62,949 bases of DNA from Streptomyces sp. NRRL F-5123 (lineage in GTDB: Bacteria; Actinomycetota; Actinomycetes; Streptomycetales; Streptomycetaceae). The position numbers and the translations under genes are program-made. The notes beneath the pieces are model-generated. The model saw only the letters and a program-made list of their open reading frames with translations, was not told where the DNA came from and did not search any database. The stretch spans positions 1-62,949 of the forward strand of contig NZ_JOHY01000048.1 of assembly GCF_000721495.1 (NCBI RefSeq), given 5' to 3'. Within the stretch, counting starts at the first letter, position 1; each line of letters starts with the position of its first letter. Below, in pieces: positions 9,081 to 16,847 of the stretch.

Positions 9081-9592
9081 CGTCACCCAGCCACAGCACC
9101 GCGCCCTGGCCAGGTAGGACAGCACAGCGGGCACCAGGTCCCGCCAGACGGAAGGAACGGCCCGAGAACTTCTCGGACCGTCCCGTAGGGCGGGACTGCG
9201 GCACTGCGTGGGTACGGGGCGGCGCGATGTCCCAAAGCTCCGACGCTCGGGCCGAAGACCGAACGCTCCCCGTTCGACTTCACGTCGATCGATCCGGGAC
9301 CAATTGGTCCCGGACTGTTGGAAGGCGTATGAGTGTCTCGCCGTGACGCCAGCCGCACGGCTTTCTACTGAAACGGTGTCGGAGCCCGGGCCAGGAGTGC
9401 ACTCCTGGCCGCACAGGCCCTTGGTTCTGGAGGTGACGTCGCTGGGCCTGCCGCCCACCACCGACAGCCACCTGCACAGACTCCACGGGCCGGCCGGTGA
9501 CCGGCGGTTTCCCGGTCAGCACGGAGCCCGGCCCGCCCACGTCAGGGTGACGGTCCCGGCCCCGGGCACCGGCAGCGAGTAGACCACCGTCC
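9081..9592. other. Divergent intergenic region, candidate oriT neighbourhood
   Basis: This 512-bp gap lies between the leftward relaxase and the rightward nuclease. It holds the 22-bp palindrome at 9293-9314 and an imperfect repeat CGAACGCTCCCCGTTCG just before it. Relaxase genes often sit beside their nick site, so oriT may be here, but I cannot identify a nick sequence. Confidence 0.4.
9293..9314. repeat. 22-bp perfect palindrome, GGACCAATTGGTCC core
   Basis: The centre CCGGGACCAATTGGTCCCGG is fully self-complementary and is identical to the core of the 52-bp palindrome at 12293-12344. Having the same dyad upstream of the relaxase and beside the partition genes suggests one binding protein, possibly the ParA partner, acts at both. 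Confidence 0.7.
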
Positions 9593-10303
9593 ATGATCAC
9601 CTTCCTGTGCCTGCGCCGCCGCGGCGCCGCCGCGGCCGCCCTCACCGTCGCCCTGGCCGCCTCCGCGGCCCTCCTCTCCCCCGCCACCGCCACCGCGGCC
9701 GGTCCCGGCGCGGCGCGCGCCGCCGGGCAGACCGTCACCCTTCCCGTGCGCGACGCCCTTGCGCAGCTGCCGGTCACCGCGGAGGACCGCACCGGCTACC
9801 AGCGCACCGCGTTCAAGCACTGGGTCGATGCCGACAAGGACGGCTGCGACACGAGGAAGGAAGTCCTCAAGGCCGAGGCGATCGTCGCGCCCGTGCAGGG
9901 CCCGGGCTGCGTCCTGACCGGTGGCGAGTGGTACAGCCCGTACGACGACACCTACTTCACCGACGCCCGCGCGCTCGACATCGACCACCTGGTGCCGCTC
10001 GCCGAGGCCTGGGACAGCGGGGCGTCGGCGTGGACGGCGAAGGAGCGGGAGGCCTACGCCAATGACCTCGGCGATGCCCGCGACCTGATCGCGGTGTCCG
10101 CCAAGTCCAACCGGAGCAAAGCCGACCAGGATCCCTCCACCTGGCTGCCGCCCGCCGCCGGCTACCGCTGCACGTACGTCACCGACTGGATCGCGGACAA
10201 GATCCGCTGGGGCCTGAGCGTCGACGCTGGCGAGCAGGCCGCGCTCGAGCAGGACCTCGCCGCCTGCCCCGACGCCCCCATCACCGTCACCACCGCCCGC
10301 TGA
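9593..10303 (+). CDS. Secreted HNH/DUF1524-type nuclease
   Basis: 236 residues. The first 35-45 form a signal peptide: a positive start with CLRRRG, a long hydrophobic Ala/Leu stretch and an ATATAAG cleavage region. The mature part has W-x-D-A-D-x-D-G-C-D-T-R, then DIDHLVPLAEAWDSGAS, the catalytic D-x-H of HNH endonucleases, and K-S-N-x-S-K near the end, all diagnostic of the exported Streptomyces DUF1524 nucleases. It probably degrades extracellular DNA. It could be a competition factor or help remodel DNA during mating. Its promoter shares the gap with the relaxase. Confidence 0.85.
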   Translation: MITFLCLRRRGAAAAALTVALAASAALLSPATATAAGPGAARAAGQTVTLPVRDALAQLPVTAEDRTGYQRTAFKHWVDADKDGCDTRKEVLKAEAIVAPVQGPGCVLTGGEWYSPYDDTYFTDARALDIDHLVPLAEAWDSGASAWTAKEREAYANDLGDARDLIAVSAKSNRSKADQDPSTWLPPAAGYRCTYVTDWIADKIRWGLSVDAGEQAALEQDLAACPDAPITVTTAR

Positions 10304-10391
10304 CACCCGGGGGTGTGCCCGCAGTTCCGGGCCACCCCCGTCGTGGGGCGGCGGTGCCCACCCGAGTGCGGAGACCGGGTGGGGGTTTCGG

Positions 10392-11090
10392 TTACAAGGC
10401 GCCGGCGAGTTCCTCGAGGCGGTCGGCGAGACCCGGGTCGGGTTGGGGTACGGCGCCGAAGTCGTCGTCGGGGTCGACGGTCAGCTGCTGGACGGCTTCG
10501 CGCAGGAGCGGGTCGGGCCGCCGGGTACGGCCGTTGTGGGCGCACAGGGCCAGGATGATGCGGTGGGTGTAGTCGCCGTGCTCGGCGAGTTCGTCCAGTT
10601 GTGAGGTCTGCAGGGCCCAGTGCTGGGCGTCGCGGAGTTCGCCGCGGCTGACGTGGGTGAGGTACATGCAGTACGCGGCGGTGGGGTTGCCGCCGCCGGC
10701 GGCGAACTGCCACCAGAACTGGGCGCCGTCGCACACGTCAGCCAGGTAGAGCAGGCAGGCGAAGTACAAGGCGCCGTCGGGGTCGATGCGCTGGCGGGAG
10801 TTGTCGAGCGCGGCGAGGTAGTCGCCGGCGTGGGTGCCGTTGATGATGTGTGCGCACAGGTCGTAGAGGTCCCTGGCGGCCTGGGTGTGCAGGGTGGGGT
10901 GGTGGCTGGCCGGTGCGCGCAGGGTCTTGCGGGTGATGCCGGCGGCGCGGGTGGCGGCGTTGTCGTACATCAGCACGTCGGCGACGTCGCGGGCGATCTG
11001 ACGGCGGGACGCGGCAAGATCGAAGTCGGGAAAGGCGTCAGGGATCACGGCGTCGTCCAGGACACGGTCGATGGGGCGCTGGTTGGGCAC
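10392..11090 (-). CDS. Helical protein coupled to a sigma factor
   Basis: 232 residues, helix-rich, with tetratricopeptide-like spacing in the second half (YFACLLYLADVCDGAQFWW, then further helices). No membrane segment. It starts 3 bp after the sigma-factor gene ends and is certainly co-transcribed, so a role as co-regulator or anti-sigma-like partner is a reasonable inference. I do not recognise a named family. The ATG start follows GGAGTAAACC. Confidence 0.65.
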   Translation of the reverse strand: MPNQRPIDRVLDDAVIPDAFPDFDLAASRRQIARDVADVLMYDNAATRAAGITRKTLRAPASHHPTLHTQAARDLYDLCAHIINGTHAGDYLAALDNSRQRIDPDGALYFACLLYLADVCDGAQFWWQFAAGGGNPTAAYCMYLTHVSRGELRDAQHWALQTSQLDELAEHGDYTHRIILALCAHNGRTRRPDPLLREAVQQLTVDPDDDFGAVPQPDPGLADRLEELAGAL

Positions 11091-11093
11091 GGT

Positions 11094-11699
11094 TTACTCC
11101 TTGTCCTGGTCGTGGACGGCAGTCCAGGGCAGACCGAGCTTGCGGGCTATGCGTCGGCGAGCAAGGTGGCGGTGGGAGCGGACGGTGTCCTTGGTGACGC
11201 CCATGATGTCGGCGACGCGGGCGCTGGGGTAGCCCAGGACGTACAGCAGGACGACGGCGTCGAACTGCCGCTCGGGCAGTTCGGCTATCGCGGTGTACAG
11301 CCCCAGCGACGTCTCCATCACCTCGAACTTGCAGCGCACGCTTTCCAAGATGGAGCGGGCGGTGCGCTGGAACGCGGCGGTCTCCACGATCTGGGCTGGC
11401 AGGCCGATCATGCGCAGGTGGTTGTCGACGCGGCTTTTCAGCAGGGCCCAGGCGTAGGCCTCTGTGCCGTCCTCGAACTGCAGGGCGTGGGCCCAGTTCA
11501 GCGTCAGGTGCGAAAAGCAGCGCCGGACGATGGCGAGGGAGGCTTCCTTGTCGCCGGTCATGAGGAAGGCGTAGTTCAGGTAGGCCTTCACGTACAGGTC
11601 GTGGAAGGCCTCCAGGGCCGGTGGCAGCGGATAGTCCACTTCGGCCAGGTGCTCGCCGTAGTCGTCTGGGACAGGGGCGTCGGGGTTCGGGGCGCTCAC
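11094..11699 (-). CDS. Sigma-70 family (ECF-like) RNA polymerase sigma factor
   Basis: 201 residues. The C-terminal third is a clear region-4 helix-turn-helix: LPERQFDAVVLLYVLGYPSA followed by RVADIMGVTKDTVRSHRHLA and a basic tail (RRRIARKLG). The N-terminal part (FLMTGDKEASLAIVRRCFSH) fits region 2 of extracytoplasmic-function sigma factors but is divergent. GTG start. It is the second gene of a three-gene leftward operon (11901 to 10392) and may direct transcription of plasmid genes. An anti-sigma factor is not obvious; the downstream helical protein is a candidate. Confidence 0.8.
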   Translation of the reverse strand: MSAPNPDAPVPDDYGEHLAEVDYPLPPALEAFHDLYVKAYLNYAFLMTGDKEASLAIVRRCFSHLTLNWAHALQFEDGTEAYAWALLKSRVDNHLRMIGLPAQIVETAAFQRTARSILESVRCKFEVMETSLGLYTAIAELPERQFDAVVLLYVLGYPSARVADIMGVTKDTVRSHRHLARRRIARKLGLPWTAVHDQDKE

Positions 11700-11700
11700 C

Positions 11701-11901
11701 TCACGCCTCCTCTTCGCGTCCGGCCGGCACCAGCGGCTCGCGAGAGTGGCGGCGGGAGCGGAGGGGTTCCTCCAGCAGGGCAGCGGCTCCCACCCGCACG
11801 CCCGTGCGGAGCAGCGCCCGGGTCAGGGCCCGGGCATCGGGGATGAAGACGCGCGCCACGGTGGCAAGCACCAGCAGAGCGGATGGATCGCTGAGCTTCA
11901 C
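11701..11901 (-). CDS. Small protein upstream of the sigma factor (66 aa)
   Basis: The GTG start is preceded by GAAGGAAGAG. The product begins VKLSDPSALLVLATVARVFI and ends in a charged tail. The middle may be a short amphipathic or membrane-associated helix. Its stop codon lies 1 bp before the sigma-factor start, indicating translational coupling. Longer frames upstream read through an AT-richer promoter region and are unlikely to be coding. Function unknown. Confidence 0.55.
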   Translation of the reverse strand: MKLSDPSALLVLATVARVFIPDARALTRALLRTGVRVGAAALLEEPLRSRRHSREPLVPAGREEEA

Positions 11902-12383
11902 GACTCTTCCTTCTTCTCCAACCGGCGGCGCCCGCCCCCCGTGTGGCGTGGCTCCGATGGACCCGTGCGGTCCATAGCGACAGCAAACCGGGCCAGGGCG
12001 GTCAAACGTGGAATGCACCCCGAAGAAAGATACGGAAAGCGATCCTCCGGTCACGAAGAATGATCTTCCCCGACGGCACCCCGACAGCTTTTTGTGATCA
12101 TATGAATACTCTCCGCACCAAAGCCTGACCAGCGGCTTCCCAAGACGACCCCCCCCACTCCCGGCGCCCCCCTGCCCCTGAATCCCCCATCGACAACCGG
12201 ACCCGAAGCGGGCGCAGTGTGACAGGCATCACCATGAAGCCGCATCGAAACCGCGCCAGCCAGGCCGCACCCGAACCGTTGCGAAAGGGTTCCGCGCACT
12301 CGAACGGTCCGGGACCAATTGGTCCCGGACCGTTCGAGTGCGCGTGAATACCGCCTGGGTGAGCGCCGCCAGCCGCAGGAGCG
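11902..12383. other. Promoter region between sigma operon and par operon
   Basis: A relatively AT-rich 480-bp gap. It contains the promoter of the leftward sigma operon on the left and, on the right, a 52-bp perfect palindrome that lies just downstream of the ParA-partner gene. No convincing gene. Confidence 0.5.
12293..12344. repeat. 52-bp perfect palindrome downstream of par genes
   Basis: Two 26-bp arms are exactly complementary with no loop. The centre is GGGACCAATTGGTCCC and the outer parts read CGCGCACTCGAACGG and its complement. It begins 40 bp beyond the stop of the ParA-partner gene. It could end transcription, but a zero-loop palindrome sharing its core with 9293-9314 is more like a protein-binding or centromere site. 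Confidence 0.85.
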
Positions 12384-13301
12384 CTACTCGGGCTTCGGGA
12401 GTCGCATGGCAACGGCTCGGTCGATCTGCTGGAGGACCGCGCCGATGTTCTTGATGAGGGGGATCGCGACGTCCGGCTGGGCCTCTACAGCGCGGCGCGC
12501 CGTCGCCTTGTTGACCGTCTTGGCTGCCGCCTGGAGGGAGCTGAGGGTCGCCTGGAGGCGTTCAATGTCCCTGCTCGTGAGGGCGTCGGCCTTGGTATTG
12601 CTGGGCTCTGGGCTCGACTCCCCAATTGGGGAGTCCTTTCCAATGGAGCTGATGTCGGGTACGTCGCCGTTCTCGCTGTCGGCTTCCTGGGGCGCGGTCG
12701 CGTCCAGGATGGCGCGGACGCGGCGGCCTATGTCTGCGGCCTTGACGTCTGGAGAGAGGGGGCCGAGCGCATCGACCACGGTTTCGACGAGCTTCCCGGT
12801 GACGCGCTCAGTGCAGCGGGCGATGGTGTCGTAGACGGTGATGGCGATCTTGTCGTTGGTCTGGCGGCGCACCTCGGTCAGCTTGCGCACCTGGCCTTCC
12901 AGGGGCTTGTGGCCGAGGTTGGCGAGGGCTTCCCCGACACGCCATTCGTCCATGAGCCGGTAGAGCTGGGTTTCGGAGATCTCCCAGGTGTCCCAGACCC
13001 ATTCCGCGAAGTTGGGGTTCTCGCCCCGGTGGAGCTCCGCAGTGCGAAGGGTCTCCAGGGACTTGCCCGCGATCCAGAAGGCGTTGCGGAGGTTGTCCAC
13101 GCCGGCCTTGCAGGCGGCGAGGTCTTGCTGCTCCTGGTCGCTGAGTTCTCCGTCGCCGTGAGGCTCGTAGGGCGCGGGGATCGAGGCGAGGGTCGTCCCG
13201 GGGAGCGCCTGGACCACGACGCTCGTGGCGGCCTGCGCGGGCAGGCCGCCGAAGAGGCCGCCGGCGGGGGCTTGCTGCGAGTTGTCACTGAACAGGCCCA
13301 T
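12384..13301 (-). CDS. ParA partner, probable centromere-binding protein
   Basis: 305 residues, starting at an ATG that overlaps the ParA stop codon by one base (TGATG), so the two are coupled. The N-terminus is flexible and glycine-rich. Residues about 60-190 are helical with a possible helix-turn-helix (WEISETQLYRLMDEWRVGEA). The C-terminal half has heptad-like helices (RDIERLQATLSSLQAAAKTV) suited to dimerisation. It lacks ParB NTPase motifs, so it is more like the small plasmid-type ParA partners. The gene contains a 20-bp palindrome matching the one before parA, so the protein may bind within its own gene. Partner role is inferred from position. Confidence 0.65.
   Translation of the reverse strand: MGLFSDNSQQAPAGGLFGGLPAQAATSVVVQALPGTTLASIPAPYEPHGDGELSDQEQQDLAACKAGVDNLRNAFWIAGKSLETLRTAELHRGENPNFAEWVWDTWEISETQLYRLMDEWRVGEALANLGHKPLEGQVRKLTEVRRQTNDKIAITVYDTIARCTERVTGKLVETVVDALGPLSPDVKAADIGRRVRAILDATAPQEADSENGDVPDISSIGKDSPIGESSPEPSNTKADALTSRDIERLQATLSSLQAAAKTVNKATARRAVEAQPDVAIPLIKNIGAVLQQIDRAVAMRLPKPE
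12616..12635. repeat. 20-bp palindrome inside the ParA-partner gene
   Basis: GACTCCCCAATTGGGGAGTC is perfectly self-complementary and encodes Asp-Ser-Pro-Ile-Gly-Glu-Ser in the partner protein. Its inner 18 bp recur before parA at 14329-14346. Confidence 0.85.
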
Positions 13302-14233
13302 CAGGCGGCCCTCCTGCAGAATTCGGTGATCTCCTGGTTCAGCTCCCGCATCTCCTTGGCGAGCGGGACGATGCTGTCCGGGACGATGTCGGCGTCCGTT
13401 GCACGGCCGGCCTTCACGTCCGCAGGGGTCGCGGACTGCGGGAGGAGCTCCGCGTACTCGCTGAACAGCAGGCCCTTCTTGCGGGCGTTGCGCGCGGGGA
13501 CCTCTCGGTAGCCGACGATCGTGTCCAGTATCGGCGTGCTGTCGCCGAGGGTCTGCCGGACGTCGCGGCGGACCGAGGCGTGCATCAGGGTTGCCGAGCG
13601 GTTCGACCCGTAGAGGAACGCGCCGGCCATCTGGAGATGCGGGTTCACCTGCTGCTTGACCGCCATGAAGTTCCGGCTGATGCGCTCCATACCGTTTATC
13701 GACGACACGTCCGAGCGTGTCGGCACGATCAGCGTCCGGGCGCTGGCGAGCACCAGTTGTTCCAGGGAATCGCTCTCGGGGGCGCTGTCGAACACGATGC
13801 GGTCGTAGAGCGGCGCGATCGGTGCGAGGGCCCGCGCGAGGCTCAGCACGACGGCGGGGCCTTCCTGCATCATCCTCAGCATCAGGAGGTTCGCGAGCTC
13901 GGCGACTTTGGGGCCGCCGGGGAGGACGTCCAGGTTCGGGCGGACTTCACGGATCGGCTGGAGCGGGGTGCGGTCGTGGATCGCCCGGTACAGGCCCTCG
14001 CCGTCGATGGTGGGCGCGCCGGGCGGGTGGGTGCCGCGGCCGTGCCGCTTGATGCCGAGGTCGTCGTCGTCCTGTCCGGTCACGCAGACGAGCAGGGTGC
14101 GGTGGCCGTCCGCGGCGGACTGGCCGGCGAGGTGCGCGGCGACGGTGCTCTTGCCGACGCCGCCCTTGCCCGTACCGACGACGGTGCTGTCCTCGGGCGG
14201 CTCGATCTCCTGGGGTGTGCTCTGGCTCAGCAC
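13301..14233 (-). CDS. parA: ParA-type partition ATPase
   Basis: 310 residues. The deviant Walker A motif TGKGGVGKST (residues 21-30) with its two signature lysines marks the ParA/Soj class. A later DRIVFDSAPESDS segment is the Walker A'/B aspartate region, followed by LVLASARTLIVPTRSD. ParA ATPases bind non-specific DNA in the ATP state and move plasmid copies bound by a partner protein. The GTG at 14233 is chosen because AGGAGGGG sits at proper spacing. The partner gene follows with a one-base overlap. A palindrome about 100 bp upstream is a likely operator or centromere site. Confidence 0.88.
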   Translation of the reverse strand: MLSQSTPQEIEPPEDSTVVGTGKGGVGKSTVAAHLAGQSAADGHRTLLVCVTGQDDDDLGIKRHGRGTHPPGAPTIDGEGLYRAIHDRTPLQPIREVRPNLDVLPGGPKVAELANLLMLRMMQEGPAVVLSLARALAPIAPLYDRIVFDSAPESDSLEQLVLASARTLIVPTRSDVSSINGMERISRNFMAVKQQVNPHLQMAGAFLYGSNRSATLMHASVRRDVRQTLGDSTPILDTIVGYREVPARNARKKGLLFSEYAELLPQSATPADVKAGRATDADIVPDSIVPLAKEMRELNQEITEFCRRAA

Positions 14234-14328
14234 CGGGTGCCCCTCCTTCTTGCTCTGGGCCGCCCGGTGGGCGGCACAGGCATCTTGGCACACCCTGGTT
14301 TCCTTGCCAGGACTGGCTTGCGGGCATC

Positions 14329-14346
14329 ACTCCCCAATTGGGGAGT
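14329..14346. promoter_or_regulatory. Palindromic site upstream of parA
   Basis: ACTCCCCAATTGGGGAGT, 18 bp, perfectly self-complementary and identical to the centre of the site inside the partner gene. It lies about 95 bp upstream of the parA start, where an autoregulatory operator or parS site would be expected. Confidence 0.75.
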
Positions 14347-14375
14347 CGAAGCTGCGCCCCGGTTGACGGGGAACG

Positions 14376-14417
14376 CAAAAAGGCCCCGGCCCGCAGCGAG
14401 TTGCTGCGGGCCGGGGC
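14376..14417 (-). terminator. Intrinsic terminator of the 17.5-14.4 kb operon
   Basis: A perfect 15-bp stem (14383-14397 with 14403-14417) and a 5-nt loop. Read leftward it is followed by a run of Ts (complement of AAAAAG). This makes a textbook intrinsic terminator 15 bp after the stop of the 14432-14989 gene. Confidence 0.85.
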
Positions 14418-14431
14418 GTCGGCTCTGCGGG

Positions 14432-14989
14432 TCAGATGTCGCCGTAGGCGCGGCGTTGGTGGGTGTCGATGAGCGTGGTGGCGGTGTCGGGGTAGACGGC
14501 GGTGCCGAGCAGGTCACCGGTCTCGGTCCAGACGGTGTCGGCGCACAGGTCGGGGTCGGACCAGACGATGTAGGGGCCGTGCCGCTCGAGGCGGCCGACG
14601 TCGGACAGGGTGTCTCGGTCGACCGGGGCTGCTGGGGCGGCCCCGGCGGTGGAGTCGTCGGCCTGGTCGTCCAGGGCGTGGTCGTCCGCGAGGTCCAAGG
14701 GCGGAGTGCCCAGCAGTTCGAGGGTGAGGACCTGGAGCCACATCGGGTGCCCGCTGATGCGGGGCAGCCCGAGGTGTCCGGTGACGCGGACGTGATCGCC
14801 CGGGCGCAACTCGTGCAGGACGGCGGTGGTCAGTTCGGGAGCGGCGACGCTGCAGGGCAGCACCATCTCGTCAACGAGTTCGTCAGTGGGGGAGACGATG
14901 AGGCGGAAGCGGGCGCGGGTGCCGGTCTCGTCGTCGGCGGCGACCTCTTCGTCCAGGTAGCCGTCCAGAACTATCCCGTCGGTCGTCAT
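14432..14989 (-). CDS. OB-fold-like hypothetical protein
   Basis: 185 residues. The first 95 alternate strands and turns in a pattern like single-strand-DNA-binding OB folds (GIVLDGYLDEE, RARFRLIVSP, GDHVRVTGHLGLPR), and the tail is acidic, as in SSB-type proteins. The resemblance is structural guesswork rather than a named-family match. It is the last gene of the leftward operon and starts 3 bp after the Lsr2-C-like gene, ahead of a strong terminator. A nucleic-acid-handling role would suit the operon. Confidence 0.55.
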   Translation of the reverse strand: MTTDGIVLDGYLDEEVAADDETGTRARFRLIVSPTDELVDEMVLPCSVAAPELTTAVLHELRPGDHVRVTGHLGLPRISGHPMWLQVLTLELLGTPPLDLADDHALDDQADDSTAGAAPAAPVDRDTLSDVGRLERHGPYIVWSDPDLCADTVWTETGDLLGTAVYPDTATTLIDTHQRRAYGDI

Positions 14990-14992
14990 CGC

Positions 14993-15913
14993 TCAGCCCG
15001 CCTTCGCCAGCGTGGCCGGCTGTTGGTGGGCGGCGTCGTAGGCGGCGACGATCGAGGCCTTGATGACGCCGGCGACGCCGACCTGGTGGCCGTTCTCGCG
15101 GGCCCAGGAGCGGATCGCGGCGAGGTCTTTGCGGGAGCGCTTGGCGGGCTCGTGGCGAAGCGGGGTGGGCGCCCCGATCGTCCCGGCAGCGTGGGGGATG
15201 CCGACCTTGAGCTGACGCAGGCGGTCCTCTTCGGCCTGCAGTTCGGCCCGCAGCTTGGCGATGCGGGCTTCCACTTCGGTGGCGGCCTGCTCGTTGACGC
15301 GGCGCTGGTTGAGGTCGGCGAGGTCCTGCCGGATCCGTCCGGCCGTGGCACGGACGCTGGCGAGCGGGTGCTGTTGTGCCCAAAGCAGCAGCACGTCGAC
15401 GTCGGCGACGTCCGGCGCGGTGGCGGCCGGGATGGAGGTACTGCCAGCGGGCTCGGCGGGTGCTTCCGCTTCCCCGGCCGGGGAGGCGGTCTCACCGACT
15501 GCGGTGTCGGTGTGGGCAGTGAGAAGGTCCTCGACTTCCTGCTGGGACATCCCGGTCGCCTCGGTGATGGCAGGGATGTCGTCGCCGGCCTTGTGCATCG
15601 AGATCGCCATCGCCTCGAAGGCGTTGAGGCCGGTGGCTGGGGTGGCGGGGGTCTGATCGGGCATCGCAGGCTCGTCTCCTGTCGGTTCGGGTTCGGCCGG
15701 GGAGTCGTTGGTCGGGTCGGGGATGAGGGGGAGCAGCGTGGTGATGGTGTCGACGTCGTCGGGCAGGGCGAGGGCGGCCAGGAGCTCCGCCAGGTCGGCC
15801 TTGTCGCGGGCGTGGCGGGCGGTCATGCGGGCCGCGGCGTGTTTCTCGGTGGCCGCGGAAACGGTCAAGGGGATGGACTCTGCTGCTGCGTGAATGTCGA
15901 AGTTGTCGTACAT
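14993..15913 (-). CDS. Protein with an Lsr2-type C-terminal domain
   Basis: 306 residues. The last 45 match the DNA-binding domain of the actinobacterial nucleoid protein Lsr2: KDLAAIRSWARENGHQV, then a second helix SIVAAYDAAH. The Arg-Gly-Arg that inserts into AT-rich minor grooves in Lsr2 is replaced here by Val-Ala-Gly. The N-terminal 150 residues are helical and Pro/Thr-rich, with a small helix-turn-helix-like stretch (ITEATGMSQQEVEDLL). A coiled coil (about residues 205-240) may drive dimerisation. It could be a plasmid nucleoid-associated or anti-silencing factor. Starts 8 bp after the zinc-ribbon gene. Confidence 0.75.
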   Translation of the reverse strand: MYDNFDIHAAAESIPLTVSAATEKHAAARMTARHARDKADLAELLAALALPDDVDTITTLLPLIPDPTNDSPAEPEPTGDEPAMPDQTPATPATGLNAFEAMAISMHKAGDDIPAITEATGMSQQEVEDLLTAHTDTAVGETASPAGEAEAPAEPAGSTSIPAATAPDVADVDVLLLWAQQHPLASVRATAGRIRQDLADLNQRRVNEQAATEVEARIAKLRAELQAEEDRLRQLKVGIPHAAGTIGAPTPLRHEPAKRSRKDLAAIRSWARENGHQVGVAGVIKASIVAAYDAAHQQPATLAKAG

Positions 15914-15921
15914 CTCGCCTC

Positions 15922-16146
15922 CTACGCGCCCGGTTTGCTGCGGGCGCGGGGCGGGTCGGACACGAATCGGGCCTCGCCGGGGTTGCGGGCATTCCAGCGT
16001 TCGGCGCAGACCTTGTGGACGTCTTCACCGGAGTGGGACTGCAGGAAGGTCGGGCGGCCGCAGAGCACGCAGCGGCCGCCACCGGTGAAGTGGCGGCCGT
16101 CGTGCCAGTCCAGGAGCATCGGCTGCTGGCCCGGCCGGGGGCTCAC
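15922..16146 (-). CDS. Small Cys/His zinc-binding protein (74 aa)
   Basis: The GTG start overlaps the stop of the WhiB-like gene (GTGA). The product has C-x2-C (RCVLCGRP) followed by HSGEDVHKVCAERW, giving three Cys and a His suitable for one zinc. The C-terminus is basic. It resembles small zinc-finger proteins common on Streptomyces mobile elements. Function unknown, but the overlap shows it belongs to the same operon. Confidence 0.65.
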   Translation of the reverse strand: MSPRPGQQPMLLDWHDGRHFTGGGRCVLCGRPTFLQSHSGEDVHKVCAERWNARNPGEARFVSDPPRARSKPGA

Positions 16147-16847
16147 GCGGCGGTCCTCACTCCGATCGACCGGGCGAGGGCTCGGCGGTTGGCGGTGGCG
16201 CGCTCGGGTGTGATCGGCGCGGTCCTGGGCTGGTAGGGCTCGGGGCGGGTGGGGATGAGCTCGGCGGTCAGGCGCTCCACGACGGCCGCCGTGGCAGTGT
16301 CCGGCCCGCGGGGCTCGGGCCGGGTGGGGATGAGTTCCGCGGCCAAGCGCTCCATGGCGGCCGCGCTGGGCATCGTCGTGGTGGCCGCCGCAGGCGCCGG
16401 CGACGGGCTCGGGGATATCGGGGAGTTGCCGGGCGGGGTGGTCCGGGGTGCCCGGCCGGCGCTGCGGCCGCGTTCGGCGCGGCGGCGGTCCGCGGCAGCG
16501 ACCTTGGCGACCCAGTCCGGTCCGAGCCGCTCCACCTGGCGGCGGCGCAGCGTGCTGCGCTCGCGCTTGGTGGTGGCCGCCCACACTCCGACCGTGGTGA
16601 GTTTGGGGTTGGCCAGCGCCCACTTCAGGCAGCCGGTGACGATCGGGCACAGGGCGCAGTCCTCACGGGCCAGCCGCACGTCCCGGGCGACGTCAGCGGC
16701 GGCGCTGCCCCCGCTGCTGCTGTCGTGCGAGAAGCGGGCGGGGTTGGTCTGACAGGCGGTCGGCTGCTCGGTGCGGGGGAACGGGATCCCGGGTGCGGAC
16801 TCGGTGATGCGGGGCGCGGTCCGGGCGTCGTCGTCGGCGGCGGTCAC
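16143..16847 (-). CDS. WhiB-like iron-sulfur regulator with repeated C-terminal tail
   Basis: 234 residues. Cys32, Cys64, Cys67 and Cys73 match the four-cysteine WhiB pattern (C-x2-C-x5-C at the end), followed by the GVW turn (87-89) and a basic segment (KRERSTLRRRQ). WhiB-like proteins bind a [4Fe-4S] cluster and work with sigma factors as redox-sensing transcription regulators. The tail is unusual: it is Pro/Ala-rich and contains two near-copies of E-R-L-x-A-E-L-I-P-T-R-P-E-P. The GTG start overlaps the preceding stop by 4 bp. It probably regulates plasmid genes; the targets are unknown. Confidence 0.85.
   Translation of the reverse strand: MTAADDDARTAPRITESAPGIPFPRTEQPTACQTNPARFSHDSSSGGSAAADVARDVRLAREDCALCPIVTGCLKWALANPKLTTVGVWAATTKRERSTLRRRQVERLGPDWVAKVAAADRRRAERGRSAGRAPRTTPPGNSPISPSPSPAPAAATTTMPSAAAMERLAAELIPTRPEPRGPDTATAAVVERLTAELIPTRPEPYQPRTAPITPERATANRRALARSIGVRTAA

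Noticed and set aside
13580..16213. 877-residue rightward frame across par and Lsr2-C genes
   Set aside because: It runs antisense over several well-supported leftward genes and is a codon-bias artefact.
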